Shown here: positions 10,813 through 22,083 of the stretch, in pieces | How the letters are laid out: each line of letters opens with the position of its first letter | Position numbering within the stretch: position 1 is the first letter of the stretch | NCBI GenBank assembly: GCA_051453625.1 | Contig: JBOZIK010000001.1 | Location: forward strand, 205,914,679 to 205,978,678 | Length of the DNA: 64,000 nt | Direction: 5' to 3' | Origin: Welwitschia mirabilis | Lineage: Eukaryota; Gnetophyta; Gnetopsida; Welwitschiales | The notes under the pieces: model-generated | What the model saw: the letters and a program-made list of their open reading frames with translations, nothing else | The model's database searches: none | Told to the model about the DNA's origin: nothing | Position numbers and translations under genes: made by a program

Positions 10813-10873
10813 TTGATGTAATGGTAAGAGGAAATAGGTATGAGAAGTGAGGTTGTGGTTTCAAATTCCATGT
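10813..10873 (+). other. tRNA-like A/B-box module 2 in LTR2
   Basis: Plus strand gatgtaatggtaagag (A-box-like) is followed by ggtttcaaattccatg (B-box-like). LTR3 keeps a nearly canonical B box, ggtttcgaatcccac (26496-26510), and the B-box half also survives at 50461-50483. Confidence 0.45.
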
Positions 10874-12112
10874 GCCCTACTCATTCCTTTCTTTTCCTCA
10901 AAAGTATGATAATAATTTCATTACTATGATAATAATTATTTTAACATTTAAGAAATAATGGACTATGTGAAATCTACAAAAATTATTATAGCTCCATAAT
11001 TAATCTAATAATTAAAATTTATGGGATAATAACTTTCTTTGAAATGTCTTGCATTTCTCAATAGTCAAGTGTCATCGATATTTTCTCAAGAATATTTTAT
11101 GAAAAACATTTAAAATTTTCAAATAGAATCATTAAAATGAAATATGTAAATACACTTCAATCAGCTTATTCATAAGAAATACTATTATCAATGATCAATA
11201 ATGTACCTTCAAATTTATAGAATCTTCACTTTAAAGCTCGAATACATAGATATTTTCAAATGCAAAATTACAAGGAATGTAGCAAAAAAAACCTTCTAGG
11301 ATTTACAGAAATATTAATGAGTAACATATCCAAGAATGAGAAGATTTTGTAAGAGAGATCCAACTCTAACTTCTCTTCACCTCATTCCTAGAAGCATTTC
11401 CTACACAATAGGCATAACATGAGAACTATATCTTCATAGTTTTTAGCATGGTCCATGGTAGGGTTTGGCAAGAGGTGGGGTTTCAAGGTTAAGATAAGAT
11501 TCTCAAGGAAATTGATATGTGATCCAAACAAATGAGAACACGAGGCCAAAAATACAAGATATACTTTTAACAATCTAAGTGCATTGCAAAATATATTCAA
11601 ATAACAATTTCAAATTATCTAGTTGCAATCATCTAGAAGAGGCCTCATCTGCTCCTCTTACTCTTTGGAGATAATTTATAATAACTTGTATGCATAATAT
11701 CTAGTTGGGGTCTCATTTGCTTCCCATTCTTAGCAAATAAGTATATATCAATACAAATCAATAAGGTTACCAACTTGAAACATTATGGAAAAGGTCAAGA
11801 GGGAGAGAAATTTTACATGAAACATATCATTTGAATTACATATAGAATTTACTAGCTTTCAGCAATATACAAAAATAAAAATCTTTTAAGGAATGCAAAA
11901 CATAGCAATAAAGACAATTTTAAGAAATAGATAAGAACATTTAAAATTAAATAAGGTTTATAAACCATTCAAGAACAAAATAAAAAATCATAAACCATAC
12001 CTGAAATTGAACAAAGTTTGGAGGGCTTCTAAAGATTCCAAGACTTCTAATCTCTAAGATTTAAAAGTAAAGCCTTCTTAAAAAATAAACTAGGCTTGAG
12101 GGAGGAAGAAAT

Positions 12113-12123
12113 CTATTTATAAT
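12113..12123 (-). promoter_or_regulatory. LTR2 TATA box
   Basis: Minus strand ATTATAAATAG at the same place as in LTR1; the probable core promoter for leftward transcription of A'. Confidence 0.6.
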
Positions 12124-12566
12124 GAGAGAACTAGATAAAGAAAAAGGACTTAAGAATACAAAAGGATAGATCATAAGCCTATGGTAAATGTTGGGATCTT
12201 ATAACATCTCATAAAGGCTTGTTTTATCACTAAGAACTTTAATAATATAAAAAATAATGCTTTCTATTCTATCACGTTTGATCATAATAATGAGAAAAAA
12301 TAAATAATCAGCCTCCACAACTAACATTTAATTATGTAAAAATAATAATAATTAAATGAAGACACCATCACTACAAGAACATTCTTGAAGATTTATAAAT
12401 AATGTTATAATAAAGACAAAAGGAACACATAGCATAATTTAATATAATAGTATCTCAAGATCATAACATTTATATTAGTTGAAGATTTTAAAATAATTAA
12501 AACTTTTATAATAATTCAAACTTAATCTTTATATTTTTTAAAGGAAGTAAGAATATGAACATGACA

Positions 12567-14037
12567 TTTCTCACCTCCTTAATAGTTTTGCCTTCCAAAC
12601 TTAAACAAGAAAGCTTAATTCTTTACTATAATACATCTATTTTATATTTTTTAATAGCTTCTACTCCTGTCTCTTCTAATTATTGTATTAACATTGAATT
12701 GTTATCCACATGATTACTAATCAAAATAATGATAACACCAATTATCTCTTATGTTTGAAATGATTAAGCCTCTGGGAATTCTCTTTTTCCTCTACAATTG
12801 ACTTTGATTTCATGGTGTAAGCTCTAAAAGTTATCATACATGAGTATATCAATTCATAAAATTCTTTTGTTATATATGAATCTTAAATCTTCCCCATTTC
12901 CTAAGGTCATAATGCTTACTTGATTACAGAAAATGTTATGAGCTAACATCTCTGTATAAGATGTTGAACAAAGATCACATAATTGATTTCATAAGGAATT
13001 TCTAAGAACATTTTTAAAAATACTTGCAGATGGTTGAAAATGTTTCTATTTCATAAGTCAATATATCTTAACAACCTCCTTACTATGATCAAAAAAAAAA
13101 TTCTTGGACTATTAAGTTTAAAACTATAACCCAAGTATGGTAATATAATAATCTCTTACTCCAAATTTTGGTACACACTTCTAAATTTATTATCTAGAAA
13201 TTCCTTAAGCCTAATCTCATAAACTATAAGTCTTTTCTAATCTACACTCCTTGGTTGTGAGCTTCTTACAATGGCTCTCTAACACTTTGACTTGTATAAA
13301 TTAGTTGAATTTCTACTTCAAATATTAATGTGCATGATGTAGCATATAATGAGTTAAGTAATATGGAAAACCTTTAAGATAAGAGGTTATTTGAAGATTT
13401 CTGATAGATTGTTAAGATAAATTTAAAAGGTTAAAAAGCCTAACTAAATGAACTTATACTTCATCTAATGATCAATCCATATATCATCATATATTAAGAG
13501 AAGGTGTTGAAGATTTGTAAGGTATTATGAAATGCATTTAAAATTACTCTTTATTTTAAGGAATTTATAGAATTCTACCTTCATGTTGACAAGAATTCAA
13601 AATTTTAGGTTATGTTAAGATCTAAAATAGAAGGTTAAATTAGTTCTTTAATGCATTGTTGAATACATAGTAGAAAGCGATGAGAGTAGATATTCAATAA
13701 CACACATGAAAAAGTATAATTTTCAAGTGAATTAGGAAATCTTGTGTTGCAACATGATGTACCTCATATTAATTAAAAGTGCACTCTTCAAGGGGAAATT
13801 TCTCTTATATTTTGACCTCATATGACTTGCCTTGGCTTCTAGTGCTTAGTTGAATATAACTTTTAATTAGATCTCAACGCTTTTCCTTAGTTTTTTTTCT
13901 TTTCCTTTTTTTCTTAATGGGGGAATTATTTCATGTGCTCTTACTAGTTATTCTTATTTTATATTTTAATTTTATCATGCTCTAAAATTCATACAACTTA
14001 TATATCTTAGCCTCCAACATTCATATTAGGATCACAT
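12567..14037 (-). mobile_element. internal region A', 3' part
   Basis: Continuous homologue of 3380-5155, starting with a polypurine tract (12567-12582) next to LTR2. It is interrupted at 14037 by the copia insertion and resumes at 21081. As in A, no coding motif is visible. Confidence 0.8.
14033..14037. repeat. left target-site duplication of the copia insertion
   Basis: cacat immediately left of the element, against catat at 21081-21085 (one mismatch). Uninterrupted sister sites at about 5148, 21528 and 46110 confirm that the flanks join here. Confidence 0.8.
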
Positions 14038-15346
14038 TGATAAGATTATGAATCCTTGGGGTAGTGAATAGGTTCTTTTAAAAACTTAATAGTTTAAACT
14101 GAAAACAATCTATTTAAAATACAACTTACATATGAAAATAAATTAATCTAGGATGTGCATAAAATAATAAGAAACTAAAAGTAAAGAATCAAATCAAAAA
14201 GCATAAACTGCCAATTTAATATAAGCAGGATTTATAGTGGTTTGGAAAACTCCCCTACTCCACTCTTGATAATCAATCAGATCTCTGTTACTCCATCAGG
14301 TATTCTAGGTTTACGTGTTATCTTTACAAGTGGACTTTTCTAGGCTAAGTTTAAACCTTTAGCACAGACTTTTCAAGGCTTAGTCTCAACCTTTAGCAAA
14401 TGAAAATAGTGATGTAGTAATGTCTCAATAGCACAAATATCACTCGTTTTGAAATAGTATAGTAGAGGGAGCTCAGCTCTTATAATAATACACCAATTTG
14501 GATTTAGATCTGATAAGAAGAAAGTATGAATGTCAATGATAGATCTCCTCCTATCAGCAATGTGGAAACCAAGATACAGCAATGTCAAATGCACATCTTG
14601 ATCCTTCAAATCCAAAATGATTTAGCCAAATAAAAATAGTTCCAAAATATTTCTTAGTCATATATAGCTTAGTTATTTATAGTGGAAGATTGTTAGGGTT
14701 TAGTACATTTGAAGTCTGCCTCCAACAGTTATAAATGACTAGTAAAAAGCTACCTAATAGCTAGATAATGGATACATAATGTTTAGAGAAAATACTTTTC
14801 CATGTCATCTGATTGACCCCACGAAAGTCCGGTCAACCCCATGTAGTGACATGAATTACATAAGTTACTTAAGAGAGAAAGTGAGTCAACCCAGGGTTTT
14901 ACATTTCCATATTTGATCGACCTCATTTGGGTCTAGTTGATCGAATTTCCTGTCAACCCCATCATGGATCTGGTTAACCACTTATCTCTTAGTCTAGAAA
15001 TACTATCAGGTTCTCAAATCCAGTTAATCCCATGAAAGTCTAGTCAATCCCTTACCATTTGGTTAATGAACACTGATTCTTTAAGTTACAGGTCTGATTG
15101 ATCACATCAAAAACTAGTTAATCCTTTTAGATTTGGTTCATTTTCCTTTAATAACTTCAAGTGCGGTTAACCCATTTAGGATCTGATCGACCCCTCTAGA
15201 GGGTGAATCAACTAAATAAGTTTCTAGTACATATTTTAATTTCATCCTTTAACCTATAAAAACTAAAACGCTTCTGCACAATGTATACAACATTTACTAT
15301 ACAAGAGATATTAGTTTGACATTAATTAATAAGATATAATTCAACA
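14038..15346 (-). repeat. 3' LTR of the nested copia element
   Basis: 1309 bp, pairs with 19774-21080. Ends TGATAAG and ATTCAACA. The part at about 14810-15215 is crowded with short gtcaacccc, gatcgacc and ggttaacc motifs. Confidence 0.92.
14673..14682 (-). promoter_or_regulatory. TATA box of copia 3' LTR
   Basis: Minus strand CTATAAATAACT; identical context, gctatttatag, in the other LTR at 20425-20435. Confidence 0.6.
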
Positions 15347-15380
15347 ATCTTTCTCTTTGATATTAATGGTAAATAAATAA
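15347..15380 (-). other. copia polypurine tract
   Basis: Minus strand CCATTAATATCAAAGAGAAAGAT leads straight into the LTR start TGTTGAATTA. The plus-strand element at 52919-52942 has nearly the same string, showing the two are related. Confidence 0.8.
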
Positions 15381-15970
15381 GTGATTTCAAGATTAAATAA
15401 ATTTAATCTCTTTCACCAAATAAAATTAAAGCGTATTATCATAATAAGAACTCCCCTTTCACAAAGCCATATAAACAACATTAAGCAAAGGGTATATAAA
15501 AAATATTTTTAAAACAAACCATTTTAGTTGATGCATATGTTTCAAAATACTACATTTTCTTTCCCTTTGACATCAATGGAAAAGAAATATAAACCTTAAA
15601 TATGTGTATAGAAATATCAAATTTTTCCCCCTAACATTATGCCATATGTAAAAATAATAATCATGATAGAGTTGTAAAGCAAGTATGTAAATGAAATAAT
15701 AATTTTTAATTCATAATGTTCAAAAAGAAAACCAAATGAGCTATGGTTAAGATGATAAGACAAAATGAAACATAATATTTAAAATATCATAGATAAAATT
15801 TCATAGAAGTTAGCAAGAGATTAAAATAGAGATAACAAAATAAGTAATAATCTTTTGTTCTATTACTGTTACAACTACAAAACTTCAAAGAACTGGGTGA
15901 CCGAGTATATAACTGGTCGACCAATCTATTTCAGTTGACCAAATATTAAGTTTAGTTAACCACCCTACAA

Positions 15971-18900
15971 TTAATTATAGGATGGTAAGAGAACCCCCAG
16001 TTTGTGTCTGAGACGAATAAAAGTATCAAAGTTTAAGGGTTTAATAAAAATATCTTCTAATTGGTGATCTATATATATAAAATTCATAGAAATATGTCCT
16101 GTTTAACTTGATCTCTAAGAAAATGATGTTTAAGTTCAATATGCTTTATTCTTAAGTATTTAACTATATTTTTAGATATATTAATAGCACTCGTATTGTC
16201 ACAAAAAATAGGAAGTTAGTCAAATATAGCACCAAAATCTTTCAACATTTCTTTCATCCATAAAAGGTAAGTGCAACAACTTCCTTCAGTAATATATTGA
16301 ACTTCTATAGTAGAGAGAGAAATAGAGTTTTATTTCTTGCTTTCCCATCCAACTAGACATGAATCTAGAAGAAAGCAATTTTCACTTATGCTTTTTCTAT
16401 CATCTTTGCATCCAACCTAATCTACATCACTAAAATCTGCAAGATCAAAAGATGTTTTATTGGGATACCATAAGCCATAATCACATGTTCCTTTTATATA
16501 ACTTGATTATCCTTTTTACTACTTTAAAATGTGACTCTTTTGGATTAGATTAATATCTTACATACATTTCAATACTAAATATGATATTTTGTATACTTGC
16601 AATCAAATATAATAAACTACCAATCATGCTTTTGTAAAGCTTCTAATCTACTGATTTACCATTTTCATCCAAGCTTACTTTACATGATGTAGACATAGGA
16701 GTATCAACTATTTTTACATTCTCTAAACCAAATCATTTGATAAAATCTCTTACATTTTTGAATTGAGAAATAAATATTCCATCTTTAAATTTCTTAATTT
16801 GAAATCCAAGAAAAATTTTAACTTTACTAAGCATACTCATTTCAAATTGATTTATTATAATGTTTGCAAATTCTCTTGACAACTTTTCATTTGAGGCATC
16901 AAAAATAATATCATCTACATAAATATGTATAATAATGAAATCATTTTTCAATTTCTTCACAAATAAAGTTTTTTCTACTATTCCTCAAACATATTCATTC
17001 TCATTTGTAGCTAAGTTTTCATTTCATGCTCTTGAAGCTTGGTTTAATCCATATAAAGCTTTCTTAAGTCTATACACATGATCAGATTTGTAAGGATTAA
17101 TAAAACCTTACGGTTGTTCAACATAAACTTCTTCAATTAATGATCCATTCATAAAAGCACTTTTTACGTACATTTGATAAACTTTGAAGTTCTTAAAAAT
17201 AGTAATAAATAAAAACATTCTAATTCTATCCAACCTTGCAATAGGAGCAAAAATATTTTCTACATTAATGATTTCTATTTTATTGTATCCTTAAGTTACA
17301 AGTCTTGCTTTATTTTTGATAACATTATTTTATTCATCACACTTATTTTTAAAGATCCATTTTATATCAATAACATTCTTATCTTCTAGTCTCTCTACTA
17401 GTTTTTAAACATTATTTCTTTTGAATTATTGTATCTCATCTTGCATTACCAACATCCATTGTTTATGAGTATCTACTTCTTCAAAGTTCTTAGTCTCTAT
17501 TTTTGAAACATAACAAACATGAGAACATAAATTTTTCATAGAACCTCTTGTCTTTACTTTTGAGTTAACTTCTTCAACGATAGATTCTATCAAATAATAT
17601 TTAAGAAGTTTATACTTTTTTGAAGTGCCTTCTTTTACTTGAATTTCATTTATTTTGGTAGCATCTTGATTTGGTGTGGGAATATTTGTGGTTATGATTT
17701 CTTCTTCATCTATGCGGTTTATTTTTGTGTTAATTTCATCAATTTGTATATTTATTAATTCTTCTACTATTAAGCTCCTTGCATTGAAAACATGATAGGA
17801 TCTACTTCTTGTTGAGTATCCTAAGAAGATAGCTTCATTAGCCTTTAACTCAAACTTACTCAAGTTTTCTCTATCTTTCAGGACATATCTTTACTTTTAA
17901 AGACTTTAAAGTATGATACATTTGGTTGTTTTCTTATCTCAGCCCAAAATGATTTAGGTACTTCCTTATCATTTAATATAGTTTGAGCCATTTCTTAAAG
18001 AACTCTATTTTTTCTTTTAGCTATACCATTTTGTTGTGGTATTTTTGGGGCTAAAATCTGATGATCAATACCATTTTCAATGCAATATTTCTCAAAAAAA
18101 TGATTTTAAATTCACCACCATAATCACTTCTTATTTTATTTATGGTATAACCTTTTTCATTTTGAATCTTATTGCAAATTTTAACCCAATGTTTATAAGC
18201 TTTAGACTTATGTGATAAAAAGGCTATCCAAGTATATCTAGAGAAATCATCAACCATGATTAGAAAATAATGTTTTTTACATAGACTTTGAGTTTGAACA
18301 GGTCCAACTAAATCCATATGAATAAGTTATAATGGCATAGATGTGGAGGATTATGTTTTACTTTTATGAGAACTTCTAATTTGTTTTTCCTTTTGACAAG
18401 TATCACACAACCCTTGTTTTTTAATGTTTATCTTAGGAATTCCTTTAATGATGTTCTTACAAATAATTATTTTCAATTAATCATAATCAAAATAATTTAA
18501 ATTTTTATGCCACAACTTATCTTGAGGAACATTTAAAAAATAACAAGAAGAAAACGATTGATCTATGATGTAAACATTATCTATTCTACTAGCTCTAAGA
18601 ATCACATCATTTAATTTTCCATGTATAATTTCACATTTTGATTTATCAAAAAATAATTTATGACCTTTATCATAGATTTGACTAATGCTTAATAAATTGT
18701 ATTTTAAACCACTTACATACAAAACTTCATTAATTCTAAGAAGGTTACCTCCACCAACGCTTCTGATGCCTTCTATTTTTGCTCTTCTATTGTCTTTGAA
18801 ATTCACTTCTCCTCCATTAAAGTATCTTAAATGTTTGAATCTAGATTTATCTCCTATCATGTGTCTTGAATATCTACTATCAAGATACTAGCTTATGCTA
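15971..18900 (-). pseudogene. copia pol pseudogene (protease, integrase, RT, RNase H)
   Basis: Read leftward. Protease site DSRYSRHMIGDKSRF near 18885, with the usual DSG changed to DSR. GAG-pre-integrase ends KLWHKNLNYF (second zinc His lost) and CDTCQKEK. Integrase core MDLVGPVQ, VDDFSRYTW and IRSDYGGEF, then PQQNGIAKRKN, where the catalytic Glu is Lys (codon 18016-18018). Integrase tail FLGYSTRSRSYHVFN. RT has QMYVKSAFMNG with catalytic Asp changed to Tyr (17168-17170) and an intact YVDD (16910-16921). RNase H has CKDDRKS and CDNTSAINISKN, ending QLEDIFIKPLNF and RLRHKLGVLLPSYN before a stop at 15971. Many in-frame stops and shifts make it a clear pseudogene. The pieces with the longest open frames are 18477-18860, 18051-18317, 17426-17863 and 16733-16960. 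Confidence 0.95.
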
Positions 18901-19019
18901 TTTGAGACTTCGAAAGATGTCTAAATTAACAAACTTTTAACATCGTTAGCTTTCATCCACATAGTTCTTTTAGACTTATGTAGCACACCCTTTAAGGAAT
19001 AGACTTAAATATAAAGGAA

Positions 19020-19540
19020 GTAACTGAATTTGAAAACAACATTAATTTTCTAGCATTGCATATAAGTTTTGAATGGCCTATTTTTTCACAGAAATGACAA
19101 GTAACCTTTAAAGAGAAATTACCATTGCTGGTTACCTGATTTTATTATGTTTGAGGTTTTTGAGAGATGAAGCTAATACTTGATTTGCTCTCAACCAGTT
19201 TCTACACTTCAAGCATTTATTCCAATTTGATAGATTCCCCTGAAAATTTATTAACAAAATAAGATAATTCTTTTACCTATGAAGTGAGGTCAGAGTTTTT
19301 GGATGTAAATCTTTTAAGACTTGACTTCATTTCTTTATTTTCCTTGGTGATGTATTTTATAACCTTGTTTAGATCATTTATCCTTCTAGCTAGATTTTCA
19401 CACTCTTGATAAAACTCTTGATAAGTATCTTTCAAATCTTCTTCTTCTTCATTTCTCATTTCATAATCATCATGGATTAATATGTTTGTCACATTCTACA
19501 ATGGAGGCACAAAAGCCATAAAAGAAAGTATCCTTTCTTT
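19020..19540 (-). pseudogene. copia gag remnant with zinc knuckle
   Basis: A CCHC knuckle, CHFCEKIGHSKLIC, fits CX2CX4HX4C exactly (19058-19099). Upstream in the reading direction, 19277-19492 encodes an acidic then lysine-rich segment with coiled-coil character (EEEEDLKDTYQEFYQECENL). The capsid part expected further upstream is missing, because the primer site is only about 230 bp away. This Gag would probably be unable to assemble. Confidence 0.85.
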
Positions 19541-19759
19541 GTTGTGTTCTGGAGCATTTCTTTTGTCTCTTTCACTTGAATCCTGTGAGTTTTCACTAGC
19601 TATAATCTATTTTAAAAAAAATCCATATACTATCCAATAAAACCAAATAAAGGCAGAGGTATTTAAGGAGGGCATACTTAAAAAATCATCATTAATAAGA
19701 GTAATCATTATAGGGTTCTAAGTCTAGACCAGTTAAGATCTAAGAGAATGGCTTTACCT

Positions 19760-19771
19760 AGTCTGATACTA
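19760..19771 (-). other. degraded Met-tRNA primer-binding site, copia
   Basis: Plus-strand agtctgatacta is the mutated complement of TGGTATCAGAGC, two bases from the LTR border at 19774. Confidence 0.75.
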
Positions 19772-19773
19772 AA

Positions 19774-21080
19774 TGATTGTATCATGAACCCTAGAGAGGG
19801 GTTCAATAGGTTCTTTCAAAAACTTATAGTTTAAACTAAAAAGAATCTATTTTAAATACAACTTACATATGAAAATAAATTAATATAGAATTTGCACGAA
19901 ATAATAAAAAACTATAAGTAAAGAATCAAATCAAAAAGCACAAACTAACAATTTGATGCAAGTAGGATTTATAGTGGTTTAGAAAACTCCCCTACTCTAC
20001 TCTCGATGATCAACTTCTTTAAAGCTTGATCTCAGATCACTGTTACTTCACCAGGTATTCCCGGTTCACCTGTAATATTTACAAGTGGCTTTTCCAAGCT
20101 AAGTCTCAACCTTTAGCACGGACTTTTCAAGGCTTAGTCTCAACCTTTAGCAAATGAAAACAGTGATGTGGTGATGCTCAATAGCACAAATATAACTCAT
20201 TTTAAAATAGTATAATAGATAGAGCTCTCCTCTTGTAACAGTACACTAATGTGGCTCTAGATCTGATAATAAGGAAGTATGAATGCCAATGGTAGATCTC
20301 CTCCTATTAGCAATGTGAAAGCCAAAATACAACAATGTCAAATGTACATCTTAATTCCTATGATCTAAAATGATTTAGCTAAATAAGAATAATTCTAAAA
20401 GATTTCTTGGTCATCTATAGCTTAGCTATTTATAGTGGAAGGCTATTAGGGTTTAATACATTTGAATTAAATCTCCAATGGCTATAAACATCTAGAAAAT
20501 GGCTACCTAACAACTAGATAATAGATACATAATGTTTAGAAAATTTTCTTTTCTATGTTATCTGATCAACCCCATAAAAGTATGGTTAATCCCATGTGGT
20601 GTCATGAATTACACAGGTTGCCTAAGAGAGTTTTTATGTTTTCATATATGATTAACTCCATTTGGGTCTGGTCGATCCCAATCTAGTTGACTCCATCCTG
20701 AGTCTGGTTGACCCCTTGTCTCTTGGTCTAAAAAAACTATCACGTCCTTAAATCTTATCGACTCCATGAAAGTCTAGTGAATTTCTTACCATTCAATTTA
20801 GGGACACTAATTTTCCAAGTTATAGGTCTAGTCAACCCCATCAGAATCTAGTTGACCATTATGGATTTGGTTCATTTTCCTTTGATAGCTTCAGGTGCAG
20901 TCGACTCCTTTAGAATCCAGTTGACCCCTCTGAAGGGTGAATCAACTAAATAGATTTCTGGTGCATATTTTAATCCCATCTTTCAACTTGCAAAAACTTA
21001 AACTCTTCTACACAACATATACAACATTTTCTATATAAGAGATATTGGTTTGACATCAATTGGTAAAATATAATCCATCA
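19774..21080 (-). repeat. 5' LTR of the nested copia element
   Basis: 1307 bp, TGATTGTATC...ATCCATCA. Similar throughout to the left LTR with scattered substitutions and small indels. A TATA box lies at 20425-20435 and a matching cluster of GTCGACC-like motifs at about 20560-20935. Confidence 0.92.
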
Positions 21081-21085
21081 CATAT
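21081..21085. repeat. right target-site duplication of the copia insertion
   Basis: catat, paired with cacat at 14033-14037. Starting from this copy, the following 13 bases match the uninterrupted sister sites without a gap. Confidence 0.75.
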
Positions 21086-22052
21086 CTTTTTAATAAAATA
21101 TCAATTGAGTTCAATATTATTAGCCATATGAAAACCATTAGAGTAAGCCCAAAACATGCAATGTAATTTGATTTTAGAAAAGCAAGACTAGCATATAAAT
21201 TTTTCTAAAACTAACACCATTTCTATTCTCTAGGGCTATTAATTATAGCATCTAATTAATTTTGTCTTCACACGTTAGGTCCTATGAATTTTAATCTATG
21301 TAAAGGTATTAGTATCAGACTTCCATAGTGGTATATTTTAAAGAGGTTTCTATGTGTGTATCTCCCCTAAAAGATACAATGATTATTTCTAAAAGTAATC
21401 ATCCATTCCATTTTTTCCATCTTTGTGAACTTTTAAAACAATTTCACATAAAATTTTTAGCCTTCCCTATAATGCTCTAAATCTCATACAACTTATGTAT
21501 CTTAACCTCCAACGTTCACATTAGAATCACATTTTTCTAATAAAATATTAGTTGAGTCCAATATTCTTAGCCATCTTAAAACCACTAGAGTAATCCCAAA
21601 ACATGCAATGTAATCAGATATTAGAAAATCAAGACTAGCATAGAAGTTTTGCTAAAACTAATACAATATCTATTCTATAAGACCATCAGTTATAGCATCT
21701 AATTAATTTGGTTTTCACACATTAGCTCCTATTAATTTCAATATATTCAAAGGTATTAGTATCAGACTTTCATAATGGCATATTTTAAAGAAATTTTTAT
21801 GTATGAATTTCCCCTGGAAGATACAATGACTATTTCAAAATGTAATCATCCATTCCATTACTTTTGTTTTTATGATCTTATAAAAAAACTTTACATAAAA
21901 TTATCAGCCTCAAATGGCAAACTTGTTAATAATATAAGTTACATCTAGTTTAAAATGATCCAAAATTTTAAAACTCATTCATAAGCCTAAATGTGATACT
22001 CTAAATTAATAATTTCTTTCCTCTATTAATATATATTATATAAGTTTTTTAA

Positions 22053-22083
<31 letters not shown>

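Larger units (their letters stand above)
10473..12566 (-). repeat. LTR2, A-type, shared by elements A and A'
   Basis: Full-length LTR of about 2.1 kb. It begins TGTAATGACC after a degraded primer site and ends GAACATGACA before the A' polypurine tract, so it has TG and CA ends. Features in order: two tRNA-like A/B-box modules (10673-10733, 10813-10873), a short internal duplication near 11637-11720, and a TATA box at 12113 reading left. It is the 5' LTR of A and at the same time the 3' LTR of A'. Confidence 0.8.
14038..21080 (-). mobile_element. complete but dead Ty1/copia retrotransposon nested in A'
   Basis: 7043 bp with two LTRs of about 1.3 kb (TG...CA), a polypurine tract, a degraded Met-tRNA primer site and a gag-pol order typical of copia (gag, protease, integrase, reverse transcriptase, RNase H), all on the minus strand. 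Gag is short: its N-terminal part is missing between 19500 and the primer site. Coding regions carry stops, frameshifts and changed catalytic residues. The two LTRs differ at many positions, so the insertion is old. It is younger than the host Ty3-type element it interrupts. Confidence 0.93.

Noticed and set aside
10673-10873. Functional tRNA genes in the LTRs
   Set aside because: A/B-like boxes are present, but I cannot fold a cloverleaf with an acceptor stem around them. Kept only as tRNA-like modules.
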